From positions 2,565,001 to 2,629,000 of the forward strand of contig NC_008209.1 of NCBI RefSeq assembly GCF_000014045.1: DNA of 64,000 nt, given 5' to 3'. Position numbers and translations under genes: made by a program. Source of the DNA: Roseobacter denitrificans OCh 114 (lineage in GTDB: Bacteria; Pseudomonadota; Alphaproteobacteria; Rhodobacterales; Rhodobacteraceae). The notes beneath the pieces were generated by a model. It was given only the letters and a program-made list of their open reading frames with translations, searched no databases and was not told where the DNA came from. Positions 8,267 through 16,627 of this stretch are shown here, piece after piece (positions within the stretch are counted from its first letter, which is position 1; the number at the start of each line of letters is the position of its first letter).

Positions 8267-8282
8267 GTATACATTTGTATAC
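8267..8282. promoter_or_regulatory. Paired GTATAC operator upstream of icd
   Basis: GTATACATTTGTATAC is an inverted repeat with 7-base arms (GTATACA/TGTATAC) around TT, built from two copies of the palindrome GTATAC. GntR-family regulators of the FadR/FCD type often bind sites centred on GTATAC. It lies 18 bases after the HD hydrolase stop and 71 bases before the icd start, a plausible promoter position. The regulator is not in the window. Confidence 0.5.
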
Positions 8283-8353
8283 TTAATCCTTTGCAGCCCC
8301 CATGAATTGCGCTAAGGCCACCGTGACACCCAGCCAGAACGCAGGAGATTCCG

Positions 8354-9568
8354 GTGACGAAGATCAAAGTGCAAAACCCCGTTGTGGAACTCGATGGGGA
8401 TGAAATGACCCGCATTATCTGGGATTTCATCAAGCAGAAATTGATCCTGCCCTATCTGGATATTGATCTGAAATACTATGATCTGGGTATGGAATCCCGC
8501 GATGCCACGGACGATCAGATCACCGTGGATGCAGCCCATGCGATCAAGGAACACGGTGTCGGTGTCAAATGCGCGACGATCACGCCGGATGAAGCCCGCG
8601 TCGAAGAGTTCGGCCTGAAACAGATGTGGCGCTCGCCCAATGGCACGATCCGCAACATTCTGGGCGGGGTGATCTTTCGCCAGCCGATCATTTGCCGGAA
8701 CGTGCCGCGCCTCGTGCCCGGGTGGACAAAACCCATCGTTGTGGGGCGTCACGCCTATGGCGATCAATACCGCGCGACAGATTTCAAATTTCCCGGCAAG
8801 GGCAAGCTGACCCTCAAATTTGTCGGTGAAGACGGCACGGAGATTGAGCGCGAGGTCTTTGACGCGCCCGACAGCGGTGTTGTGATGGCGATGTACAACC
8901 TCGACAAATCCATCATCGATTTTGCGCGCGCATCCTTCAATTATGGCCTCACTCTGGGCTGGCCCGTCTATCTGTCCACGAAAAACACCATTCTGAAACA
9001 ATATGACGGGCGGTTCCTCGAACTCTTCGCGCAGGTTTTCGAGGCGGAATTCAAGGAGAAATTCGACGCCGCCGGTATCTGGTACGAACACCGCCTGATT
9101 GATGACATGGTCGCCTCTGCCATGAAGTGGTCGGGTGGATATGTCTGGGCCTGCAAGAATTATGATGGCGATGTGCAGTCGGACACGGTTGCGCAGGGCT
9201 TTGGATCACTGGGGCTGATGGCATCGGTGTTGATGACACCGGACGGACAGGTCGTCGAATCCGAAGCCGCGCATGGCACCGTCACCCGCCATTATCGCCA
9301 GCACCAGAAAGGCGAAGCGACCTCGACCAATTCCATTGCCTCGATCTATGCCTGGACAGGCGGGCTGAAGCACCGTGCCAAGCTTGACGACAATGACGCC
9401 TTGCTCAATTTTGCCGAAACGCTGGAAAAAGTGGTCGTGGATACGGTGGAAAGCGGGTTTATGACCAAAGACCTTGCGCTGCTCGTGGGGCCGGATCAGG
9501 GCTGGCTGACAACGCAGGGGTTCCTGGAAAAGATCAGCGAGAACCTCAACACGGCGCTTGCAGGCTGA
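8354..9568 (+). CDS. icd: NADP-dependent isocitrate dehydrogenase
   Basis: Oxidises isocitrate to 2-oxoglutarate with NADP+ in the TCA cycle. The 404-residue protein is the homodimeric type related to eukaryotic cytosolic IDH rather than the E. coli-like or monomeric type: it opens with [19 protein letters not shown], has the substrate-binding [12 protein letters not shown] segment near residue 94, the [11 protein letters not shown] metal-site block, and [16 protein letters not shown] near residue 305. Full length for the family. A ribosome site AGGAG precedes the ATG. It stands alone, with a paired GTATAC element upstream and a terminator-like hairpin whose stem includes the stop codon. Confidence 0.97.
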   Translation: MTKIKVQNPVVELDGDEMTRIIWDFIKQKLILPYLDIDLKYYDLGMESRDATDDQITVDAAHAIKEHGVGVKCATITPDEARVEEFGLKQMWRSPNGTIRNILGGVIFRQPIICRNVPRLVPGWTKPIVVGRHAYGDQYRATDFKFPGKGKLTLKFVGEDGTEIEREVFDAPDSGVVMAMYNLDKSIIDFARASFNYGLTLGWPVYLSTKNTILKQYDGRFLELFAQVFEAEFKEKFDAAGIWYEHRLIDDMVASAMKWSGGYVWACKNYDGDVQSDTVAQGFGSLGLMASVLMTPDGQVVESEAAHGTVTRHYRQHQKGEATSTNSIASIYAWTGGLKHRAKLDDNDALLNFAETLEKVVVDTVESGFMTKDLALLVGPDQGWLTTQGFLEKISENLNTALAG

Positions 9569-9610
9569 CCGGACAGGCGAACCGCCGGGCTTGGTTTGCG
9601 GTTTTGTCAG
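9564..9610 (+). terminator. Terminator-like hairpin after icd
   Basis: Outer arms CTGAC (9564-9568) and GTCAG (9606-9610) enclose inner arms AACCGC (9580-9585) and GCGGTT (9598-9603), the latter followed by TT. The icd TGA stop falls within the outer arm. The T-run is short, so termination may be weak. Confidence 0.5.
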
Positions 9611-9905
9611 CCTCATGCGCGTCTGTTGCTGCGGCTGCGCAGCGAAGCCGAAGCGCACCGACATCCAATTCCGCGACCTGGGTGCATGATTTTTGCGCCG
9701 CCCGCGCCACATGGCGCAGGTTTCAGGCACCCATCGCATGCGCGGCGATCTTGATTGCTTGATCCATGCGCGCGTCGCGGATATGGCGGAACGTATCATT
9801 CCCCGATCCGGCGTGTGGCCTTGTCTGATATGTCTGCCAGCCTCGTGATGGCGCAGACCAAAGACACGCACTGTCTGCCGGTCTTACGCCAGAAGGGCCG
9901 CTGCC
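9569..9905 (+). other. Gene-free but structured region before the EmrE-like gene
   Basis: No convincing open reading frame occurs in these 337 bases. Instead there are three further inverted repeats after the icd hairpin: GCTGCG/CGCAGC with a 4-base loop (9628-9643); TGGGTGC/GCACCCA (9679-9685 with 9727-9733) enclosing TGCGCC/GGCGCA (9694-9699 with 9713-9718); and GGCG-C-AGACC paired with GGTCT-TA-CGCC (9850-9859 with 9880-9890), 15 bases before the exporter start. The last two look like RNA structures in the leader of the exporter mRNA or an independent small RNA. No match to the guanidine riboswitch patterns I know was seen. Confidence 0.5.
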
Positions 9906-10241
9906 ATGCCACTGCACTATCTCTATCTGATCCTCGCCGTCCTGTTTGAAACGATCGGCACCACCGCCCTTCAGGCCAGCCAGCAGTTCACCCGCACAGG
10001 CCCCACCATCGTCGTTGTGATCGCCTATGGGCTGGCTTTCTTCCTGCTGGGCCTGACGCTCAAATACATGCCCGTCGGTGTGGTCTATGCGATCTGGTCG
10101 GGTCTGGGCATCGTCTTTATCGCCTGCATCGGTTTCGTGGTGTTTGGTCAACGGCTCGACCTGCCCGCGATCATCGGGTTGGGTCTGATTCTGTCCGGTA
10201 TTCTGGTCATTCACCTGCTGTCAAATACCACGCAGCATTAA
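9906..10241 (+). CDS. EmrE-type small multidrug resistance exporter
   Basis: A 111-residue four-helix SMR transporter that exchanges protons for lipophilic cations across the inner membrane as a dual-topology dimer. The essential membrane Glu is Glu15 in AVLFETIGTT; the third helix carries YAIWSGLGIV, and the C-terminal GQRLDLPAIIG block is nearly that of E. coli EmrE. These features favour the Qac/EmrE subtype over the guanidinium-exporting Gdx subtype. The gene is solitary, preceded by a long structured gene-free region with a hairpin ending 15 bases before the ATG. Confidence 0.93.
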   Translation: MPLHYLYLILAVLFETIGTTALQASQQFTRTGPTIVVVIAYGLAFFLLGLTLKYMPVGVVYAIWSGLGIVFIACIGFVVFGQRLDLPAIIGLGLILSGILVIHLLSNTTQH

Positions 10242-10352
10242 CTCTGCACCCGCCTTGGGCGATTATCGCTGGCTTTCTGGCAGGCTGCGCGGTATGCGGC
10301 CCCCAAAGCGGCGCCGGGAGGCGCGCATATTCAGTCAAATCGAGGCGCTCTC

Positions 10353-12170
10353 ATGGACCTGCGAAACATCGCAATTATTGCTCACGTTGATCACGGTAAA
10401 ACCACGCTTGTGGATGAATTGCTCAAACAATCGGGCACCTACCGGGAAAATCAGGCCACCACGGAACGGGCGATGGACAGCAATGATCTGGAGCGCGAAC
10501 GCGGTATCACCATTCTGGCCAAAGCCACATCCGTCGAATGGAAGGGCACGCGTATCAACATCGTGGATACCCCCGGCCACGCGGATTTCGGTGGTGAGGT
10601 TGAGCGCATCCTGTCCATGGTGGACGGTGTGGTGCTGCTGGTGGACGCGGCCGAAGGGCCGATGCCGCAGACGAAATTCGTCACCTCAAAGGCGCTTGCC
10701 CTCGGCCTGCGCCCGATTGTTGTGCTGAACAAGGTCGACAAGCCAGACGCCGAACCCGACCGCGCGCTGGATGAGTGTTTCGATCTTTTTGCCAACCTTG
10801 GCGCGGATGATGACCAACTGGATTTCCCGGCCATGTATGCCTCGGGGCGCTCTGGCTGGGCGGATGTCGAGCTGGATGGTCCGCGCAAGGACCTTTCGGC
10901 GCTGTTTGATCTGATCGTCGAACACGTCCCCGCCCCGGCGCAACTGGCGCAGCGCGACGCGCCGTTCCAGATGCTGGCCACAACACTGGGTGCGGACCCG
11001 TTTATCGGGCGCATTCTGACGGGCCGGGTTGAGGCCGGGACCGTCAAAGCGGGCGAAACCGTCAAGGCGCTGAGCCGGGATGGCACGCAGATCGAATCCT
11101 TTCGTGTGACCAAAGTGCTGGCGTTTCGCGGGCTGAACCAGCAACCGATTGATCTGGCTGAAGCGGGTGATATCGTGAGCCTTGCGGGCATGTCCAAGGC
11201 AACCGTCGCCGACAGTATCGTCGCCCCGCAAGTTACCGAGGCCCTGCCATCGCAGCCCATCGACCCGCCGACCATCACCGTCACCTTCGGCATCAATGAC
11301 AGCCCGCTTGCTGGCCGCGATGGCAAGAAGGTCCAGTCGCGCGTCATCCGGGAGCGGCTGATGAAAGAGGCGGAAAGCAACGTGGCGATCAAGATTTCCG
11401 ACACACCCGGCGGCGAGGCCTTCGAAGTTGCAGGGCGCGGCGAACTCCAGATGGGTGTTCTGATTGAAAACATGCGCCGCGAGGGGTTTGAACTCTCCAT
11501 CTCGCGCCCGCAGGTGCTGTTTCGCGACATCGACGGGGTGCGCCATGAACCCATCGAAGAAGCCACGATCGATGTGGATGATGAATATTCCGGGGCCGTG
11601 ATCGAAAAAATAACAGGCACGCGCCGGGGGGAGCTTGTCGAGATGAAACCAGCCGGTGCGGGCAAGACGCGCATCGTGGCACATGTGCCCTCGCGCGGGT
11701 TGATCGGCTATCACGGCGAATTCCTGACCGATACGCGCGGCACGGGCGTGCTGAACCGCGTCTTTCATGGCTGGGCACCTCACAAGGGGCCTATTCCGGG
11801 CCGGCGGGCGGGTGTCCTGATTTCGATGGAAAACGGCACCTCGGTGGCCTATGCGCTGTGGAACCTTGAAGAGCGCGGTAAAATGATGATCGGGGCGCAG
11901 GCTGATGTCTACACCGGTATGATCATCGGTGAGCACAGCCGTGAGAATGACCTCGAAGTGAACCCGCTGAAAGGCAAGAAACTGACCAACGTGCGCGCCT
12001 CCGGTACGGATGAGGCCGTGCGGCTGACCACACCGATCACCCTCAGCCTGGAAGAAGCCATCGCCTATATCGACGATGATGAACTGGTCGAGGTGACACC
12101 AAACGCCATCCGGTTGCGCAAACGCTACCTTGATCCGCATGAGCGCAAACGCATGGCGCGCGCAGGCTGA
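10353..12170 (+). CDS. typA: Ribosome-associated translational GTPase TypA/BipA
   Basis: A 605-residue GTPase of the elongation-factor superfamily that binds the 70S ribosome and aids 50S assembly and stress adaptation. G-motifs are AHVDHGKTT at residues 10-18, RERGITI near 49, DTPGHADF near 71 and NKVD near 126. EF-G-like domains follow, ending in the TypA-specific C-terminal domain with the [14 protein letters not shown] block. It is separated by 111 bases from the upstream exporter, starts with an ATG at a good ribosome site region, and converges with a DUF1330 gene across a hairpin. Confidence 0.96.
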   Translation: MDLRNIAIIAHVDHGKTTLVDELLKQSGTYRENQATTERAMDSNDLERERGITILAKATSVEWKGTRINIVDTPGHADFGGEVERILSMVDGVVLLVDAAEGPMPQTKFVTSKALALGLRPIVVLNKVDKPDAEPDRALDECFDLFANLGADDDQLDFPAMYASGRSGWADVELDGPRKDLSALFDLIVEHVPAPAQLAQRDAPFQMLATTLGADPFIGRILTGRVEAGTVKAGETVKALSRDGTQIESFRVTKVLAFRGLNQQPIDLAEAGDIVSLAGMSKATVADSIVAPQVTEALPSQPIDPPTITVTFGINDSPLAGRDGKKVQSRVIRERLMKEAESNVAIKISDTPGGEAFEVAGRGELQMGVLIENMRREGFELSISRPQVLFRDIDGVRHEPIEEATIDVDDEYSGAVIEKITGTRRGELVEMKPAGAGKTRIVAHVPSRGLIGYHGEFLTDTRGTGVLNRVFHGWAPHKGPIPGRRAGVLISMENGTSVAYALWNLEERGKMMIGAQADVYTGMIIGEHSRENDLEVNPLKGKKLTNVRASGTDEAVRLTTPITLSLEEAIAYIDDDELVEVTPNAIRLRKRYLDPHERKRMARAG

Positions 12171-12180
12171 ATGACTTTTC

Positions 12181-12205
12181 TGCGCCCGGTGCCGTGCCGG
12201 GCGCA
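12181..12205. terminator. Hairpin between convergent typA and DUF1330 gene
   Basis: TGCGCCCGG (12181-12189) pairs perfectly with CCGGGCGCA (12197-12205) across a 7-base loop. It lies in the 42-base gap between two convergent stop codons. Neither side has a clear T-run, so it is a probable bidirectional transcription or RNA-stabilising end rather than a strong intrinsic terminator. Confidence 0.5.
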
Positions 12206-12212
12206 AAGGGCG

Positions 12213-12503
12213 CTATTCGGTTGTCTCGATGATCATCAGATCCCGCTCGGACGCATCGCGCGCATGGTTTAAGGCCCGCTGGTAAATTTCTGAATTATAA
12301 CATTTTTCAGCGGATTCAACATCGGGAAACCGTGCCACGACATTGCGCGGGCGGGCTTGACCTTCCAGTTGGACGAAGCGACCACCGCGGGCGATGAAAT
12401 GGCCGCCATGCGCGGCAATCGCCTCTGTGGCGAGGGCTGCGTATTTTCCATAGGCTTCCTCATCCGTGACCTTGACATGTGCAATCCAAAGCGCGCCCAT
12501 CAC
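12213..12503 (-). CDS. DUF1330 family protein
   Basis: A 96-residue protein of the DUF1330 family (dimeric alpha/beta barrel fold, related to monooxygenase and EthD-like small proteins). Characteristic blocks are ALWIAHVKVTDEEAYGKY at the start, the ARGGRFVQLEGQARPRNVVARFP segment in the middle, and AEKCYNSEIYQRAL followed by the final SERDLMIIE strand. The biochemical role of the family is unknown. The gene starts one base after the alaS stop on the same strand, so it is probably co-transcribed with alaS. Confidence 0.88.
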   Translation of the reverse strand: MMGALWIAHVKVTDEEAYGKYAALATEAIAAHGGHFIARGGRFVQLEGQARPRNVVARFPDVESAEKCYNSEIYQRALNHARDASERDLMIIETTE

Positions 12504-12504
12504 C

Positions 12505-15162
12505 CTATCCTTTCAAGACTGTTTCTGCGGCTGCAATCGCGGCATCGGCATTGGCGGCATCTTTTGCACCGCCCTGCGCCATGTCGGGACGTCCACCGCC
12601 GCCCTTGCCGCCGAGGGCCGCGACGCTCGCCTTGACGATATCCACAGCGGACAGTTTGGCGGTGAGGTCCTTGGTCACACCCGCCGCGACAGCCGCCTTG
12701 CCATCCGCATCCGCGATCAGCAAAACGACGCCCGATCCCATTTGTTCTTTCATCTGATCGACGAGGCCGGGCAAGTCCTTGCCGGTCACGCCCGACAGCA
12801 CCTGCGCCATGAAAGGCGTGCCGGCCACGTCCTTGACGTCCGGGGCGGCACTGCCACCACCGCCGCTCATGGCAAGTTCCCGGCGCAGTTGCGCCACTTC
12901 GTTTGACAGCGCACGGCGTTCCTCGAGAAGGCTGCGCACACGCTCGGGCACATCGGCAAGCTGCGCCTTGAGGTCTGCCGCGACGGCGGCCAGACGCTGA
13001 TCCTGCGCGCGCAGATGCTGCAACGCGGCGGCCCCGGTCAGCGCTTCGATCCGGCGCACACCGGCGCTGCTGGCGCTGTCCCCAAGCGTCACAAAGGCGC
13101 CGATGTCGCCGGTCTGGCGCACATGCGTTCCGCCGCAAAGCTCCAGCGAATAGGTATCACCGCTCAACCCCTTGCCGGAACCTTCCTTGCGCCCCATAGA
13201 GACCACGCGGACCTCATCGCCATATTTCTCGCCAAAGAGCGCCTGCGCGCCCAGTTCACGCGCGGCATCCGGCGTCATGATGCGGGTTTCCACCGGCGCG
13301 TTCTGCCGGATGTAGGCGTTCACATCCGCTTCGACCCGGGCCAGTTCCTCGTGGCTCAGGGCCTGCGTGTGGCTGAAATCGAAGCGCAACCGATCTTCGG
13401 CGTTCAATGACCCGCGTTGCGCCACGTGATCGCCCAAAGCCTCGCGCAGCGCCTCATGCAACAGATGCGTCGCCGAATGATTGGCGCGGATCGCCGTGCG
13501 GCGGGCGGGATCAACCGTGAGCTGCGCCGCCTCCCCGACCGACAAGGCGCCCTCAGTGACCTTGGCCATATGCACGAAAACATCCGCCGTCTTGCGGCAA
13601 TCCGTGACGTTTGCAACCCCATTGGCTGTCTTGATCACGCCGGTATCCCCGACCTGCCCACCGCTTTCGGCGTAAAAAGGCGTCTGGTTCAGGGCAATCT
13701 GAACGGTCTCTCCGGCTTTGGCCGTCTGCGTCGCCGTGCCGCCCTGCACGAGCGCGACGATCTGCCCTTCGGCAACCTCGGTGTCATAGCCCAGAAAATC
13801 GGTCGTGCCTTGTGCATCTGCCACGTCAAACCAGATCGCAGCATCCGCCGCCTCGCCCGTGCCTGACCATGCGGCGCGCGCCTTTGCCTTTTGTGCAGCC
13901 ATCGCCGCGTCAAATCCATCCGTATCCACACCGCGCCCCTTCTCGCGCAGCGCGTCCTGTGTCAGATCCAGCGGAAAGCCGTATGTATCGTACAGCTTGA
14001 ACGCGGCAGCACCGGGCAGATCATCGCCCTCGCCAAGCGCGCTCAATTCATCGTCCAACAGTTTCAAACCACGCTCAAGCGTCTGTTTGAAGCGGGTTTC
14101 TTCCTGCAACAGTGTCTGTATGATCATGCTCTGGGCTTGGCCCAATTCGGGATAGGCCGCGCCCATTTGCTGCACGAGCGCGGGTACAAGCTGGTGCATC
14201 AACGGATCTTTCGCACCCAGCAGATGCGCATGCCGCATGGCGCGCCGCATGATCCGGCGCAACACGTAGCCGCGCCCGTCGTTGGAGGGCATCACCCCAT
14301 CGGCCATCAGAAAAGAGGTCGAGCGCAGATGGTCCGCAATCACGCGATGATGCGTTTTGCACGGCCCATCCGGGTCGGTATTGCTGGCATCGGCAGAGGC
14401 TTCGATGAGGCTGCGCATGAGGTCGGTTGCATAATTGTCGTTGGTGCCCTGCAAAAGGGCCGCGACCCGCTCGATGCCCATGCCTGTGTCGATGGACTGC
14501 GCGGCCAGATCACGGCGCGTTCCGTCCTCGAACTGCTCATACTGCATGAAAACGAGGTTCCAGATTTCAACAAACCGGTCGCCGTCCTCTTCGGGCGAGC
14601 CGGGAGGCCCGCCCCAGATGTGATCCCCATGGTCATAGAAAATCTCGGTGCAGGGGCCACAGGGTCCCGTCGGCCCCATCATCCAGAAATTGTCATTCGT
14701 GGCGATCGGAATGATACGATCCTCGGGCACGCCGACTTTCTTCCAGATGGCCGCCGCTTCCTCATCCGTGTGGTAGATCGTGACGTAGAGGCGCGATTTG
14801 TCGATGCCAAGCTCGCGCGTCACGAGATCCCAGGCGAAGGGAATGGCGTCTTCCTTGAAGTAATCGCCAAAGCTGAAATTCCCCAGCATTTCAAAGAACG
14901 TGTGGTGGCGCGCGGTATAGCCGACGTTGTCCAGGTCATTGTGCTTTCCGCCTGCCCGGACACATTTCTGCGCCGTGGTTGCGCGTTTATAGGCGCGTGT
15001 TTCGACCCCGGTGAACAGGTTCTTGAACTGCACCATGCCAGAGTTTGCAAACATCAGCGTCGGGTCGTTGCGCGGCACAAGCGGGCTGGAGGCCACGACC
15101 GAATGTCCCTGTTTTTCAAAGTAGGACAGAAAGGTGGATCGGATATCGTTCAGCGTTTGCAT
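12505..15162 (-). CDS. alaS: Alanyl-tRNA synthetase
   Basis: A class II aminoacyl-tRNA synthetase that charges tRNA-Ala in the cytoplasm. The full-length 885-residue protein has the catalytic N-terminal domain beginning with the [15 protein letters not shown] block, the editing domain with [11 protein letters not shown] (about residue 560) and [13 protein letters not shown] (about 667), and the C-terminal Gly-rich oligomerisation domain ending with the AAETVLKG tail. The HxxxH and CxxxH residues for editing-site metal binding are intact. It sits downstream of recA, separated by the recA terminator. Confidence 0.97.
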
Positions 15163-15252
15163 GATGCGGGCCTTCGGGCGAGATATTTCAGGTTAAATCC
15201 AAATACCCCCGTCCGTCGTGGCTGTCCACAAGCAGCTTGCGCATAAATGGAA

Positions 15253-15279
15253 AAGGGCGCAGCCGGTTGGTGCGCCCTT
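15253..15279 (-). terminator. Rho-independent terminator of recA
   Basis: AAGGGCGCA (15253-15261) pairs with TGCGCCCTT (15271-15279) around a 9-base loop. Read leftward, the stem ends in CCC followed by TTTTCC, a usable U-tract. It lies 30 bases beyond the recA stop and before alaS on the same strand. Confidence 0.75.
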
Positions 15280-15308
15280 GAAATGCGGGTGTCTTGCTTG
15301 GTGGTGCT

Positions 15309-16388
15309 TTAGGCCTCAAGAATATCGTCGTCCGCTTTCTTCTCATGCGCCGGCATGTCGAAATCCAGCCCATGTGCGGCGCGAATCTTATCCTCGATCT
15401 CAAGCGCCATCTGGACGTTTTCGCGCAGGAATCCCTTGGCGTTCTCACGCCCCTGCCCGATCCGTTCATCCCCATAGCTGAACCATGACCCGGATTTATC
15501 CACCACACCGGCAGCCACGCCAAGGTCCAGAAGCTCCCCCATTTTGGAGATACCTTCGCCGTACATGATATCAAATTCGACTTGCTTGAAAGGTGCTGCA
15601 ACCTTGTTCTTGACGACCTTGACGCGGGTGTGGTTCCCGACGACCTCATCGCGGTCCTTCAGTGCGCCGATACGCCGGATATCAAGGCGAACGGATGAAT
15701 AGAACTTGAGCGCATTACCGCCCGTCGTTGTCTCGGGCGATCCGAACATGACGCCGATCTTCATCCGGATCTGGTTGATGAAGATCACCATACAGTTGCT
15801 GCGGCTGATGGAGCCTGTCAGCTTGCGCATCGCCTGGCTCATCAGGCGGGCCTGAACGCCGACGGAACTGTCGCCCATATCGCCTTCCAGCTCGGACTTT
15901 GGCGTCAGCGCGGCCACAGAATCCACGATCACCATGTTCACTGCACCCGAGCGCACGAGCGTATCGGTAATTTCAAGCGCTTGCTCGCCGGTATCGGGCT
16001 GACTGATCAGCAATTCGTCCAGATCAACACCCAGCTTTTTTGCATATGTCGGATCAAGCGCGTGTTCCGCATCAACAAATGCGCAGACACCGCCCGCTTT
16101 TTGCTGCTCGGCAACGCAATGCAGGGTCAGCGTGGTCTTGCCCGAACTTTCAGGGCCGTAGATTTCGACGATTCTGCCCATCGGCAGACCACCTATGCCC
16201 AAGGCGATATCAAGCCCCAGGGAGCCGGTTGAGCTTGCCTGAATGTCCTGAACGGCACCTTCGGCCCCCAGTTTCATGATCGAGCCCTTGCCGAACTGGC
16301 GTTCGATCTGGGCCAATGCGGAGTCGAGCGCTTTCTGTTTATCTGCGGATTTCTTGCTGTTCATGCTGAGTAGATCTGCCGTTGCCAT
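15309..16388 (-). CDS. recA: Recombinase RecA
   Basis: The DNA strand-exchange recombinase and co-protease that triggers LexA self-cleavage. From the ATG at 16388 the protein has 359 residues. It shows the Walker A motif [10 protein letters not shown], the [12 protein letters not shown] block, and the L1/L2 loop regions including [20 protein letters not shown]. The upstream in-frame GTG (16409) would give a 7-residue extension, but AGAGGA sits six bases before the ATG, which fixes the start. An SOS box lies upstream and a terminator downstream, so it is a single-gene unit. Confidence 0.97.
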   Translation of the reverse strand: MATADLLSMNSKKSADKQKALDSALAQIERQFGKGSIMKLGAEGAVQDIQASSTGSLGLDIALGIGGLPMGRIVEIYGPESSGKTTLTLHCVAEQQKAGGVCAFVDAEHALDPTYAKKLGVDLDELLISQPDTGEQALEITDTLVRSGAVNMVIVDSVAALTPKSELEGDMGDSSVGVQARLMSQAMRKLTGSISRSNCMVIFINQIRMKIGVMFGSPETTTGGNALKFYSSVRLDIRRIGALKDRDEVVGNHTRVKVVKNKVAAPFKQVEFDIMYGEGISKMGELLDLGVAAGVVDKSGSWFSYGDERIGQGRENAKGFLRENVQMALEIEDKIRAAHGLDFDMPAHEKKADDDILEA

Positions 16389-16454
16389 TTCATTTCCTCT
16401 TACTGTCACAGTTTACCCGCTGCAGCAATCGTTGCCGACGCGCTCTGTGCGTTT

Positions 16455-16498
16455 GTTCTCATTACGTTCCTTATGGGACCAAAATGAGAACATTTCAA
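16455..16498 (-). promoter_or_regulatory. recA promoter with alphaproteobacterial LexA box
   Basis: On the minus strand the region contains GAAC-N7-GAAC (plus-strand GTTC at 16455-16458 and 16466-16469), the direct-repeat SOS box used by alphaproteobacterial LexA. Just upstream are a possible -35 TTGAAA (16498-16493) and -10 CATAAG (16475-16470) with a 17-base spacer, which would place the SOS box around the transcription start. The box lies about 70-80 bases before the recA ATG. The LexA box is firm; the -35/-10 assignment is tentative. Confidence 0.85.
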
Positions 16499-16627
16499 TT
16501 TAAATTTTCTGGAAGCACTGTGCGACGGAACTGGTTAAAGAGTGATTGAAAAAAAATGCGGCGATGCATTTTATCTCGCCAGCCACCCGGTCATCGCGTC
16601 ACGCTGGCGGCGAGGCAAGGTGCGATG

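Noticed and set aside
9850..9905. Mini-ykkC or other guanidine riboswitch before the SMR gene
   Set aside because: The paired ACGR loop hairpins of mini-ykkC and the conserved pseudoknot core of ykkC-III were not seen, and the exporter looks like the EmrE rather than the Gdx subtype.
9755..9949. A 64-codon rightward frame before and into the EmrE-like gene
   Set aside because: It overlaps the exporter start, lacks a ribosome site and shows no protein-like features; RNA structure explains the region better.
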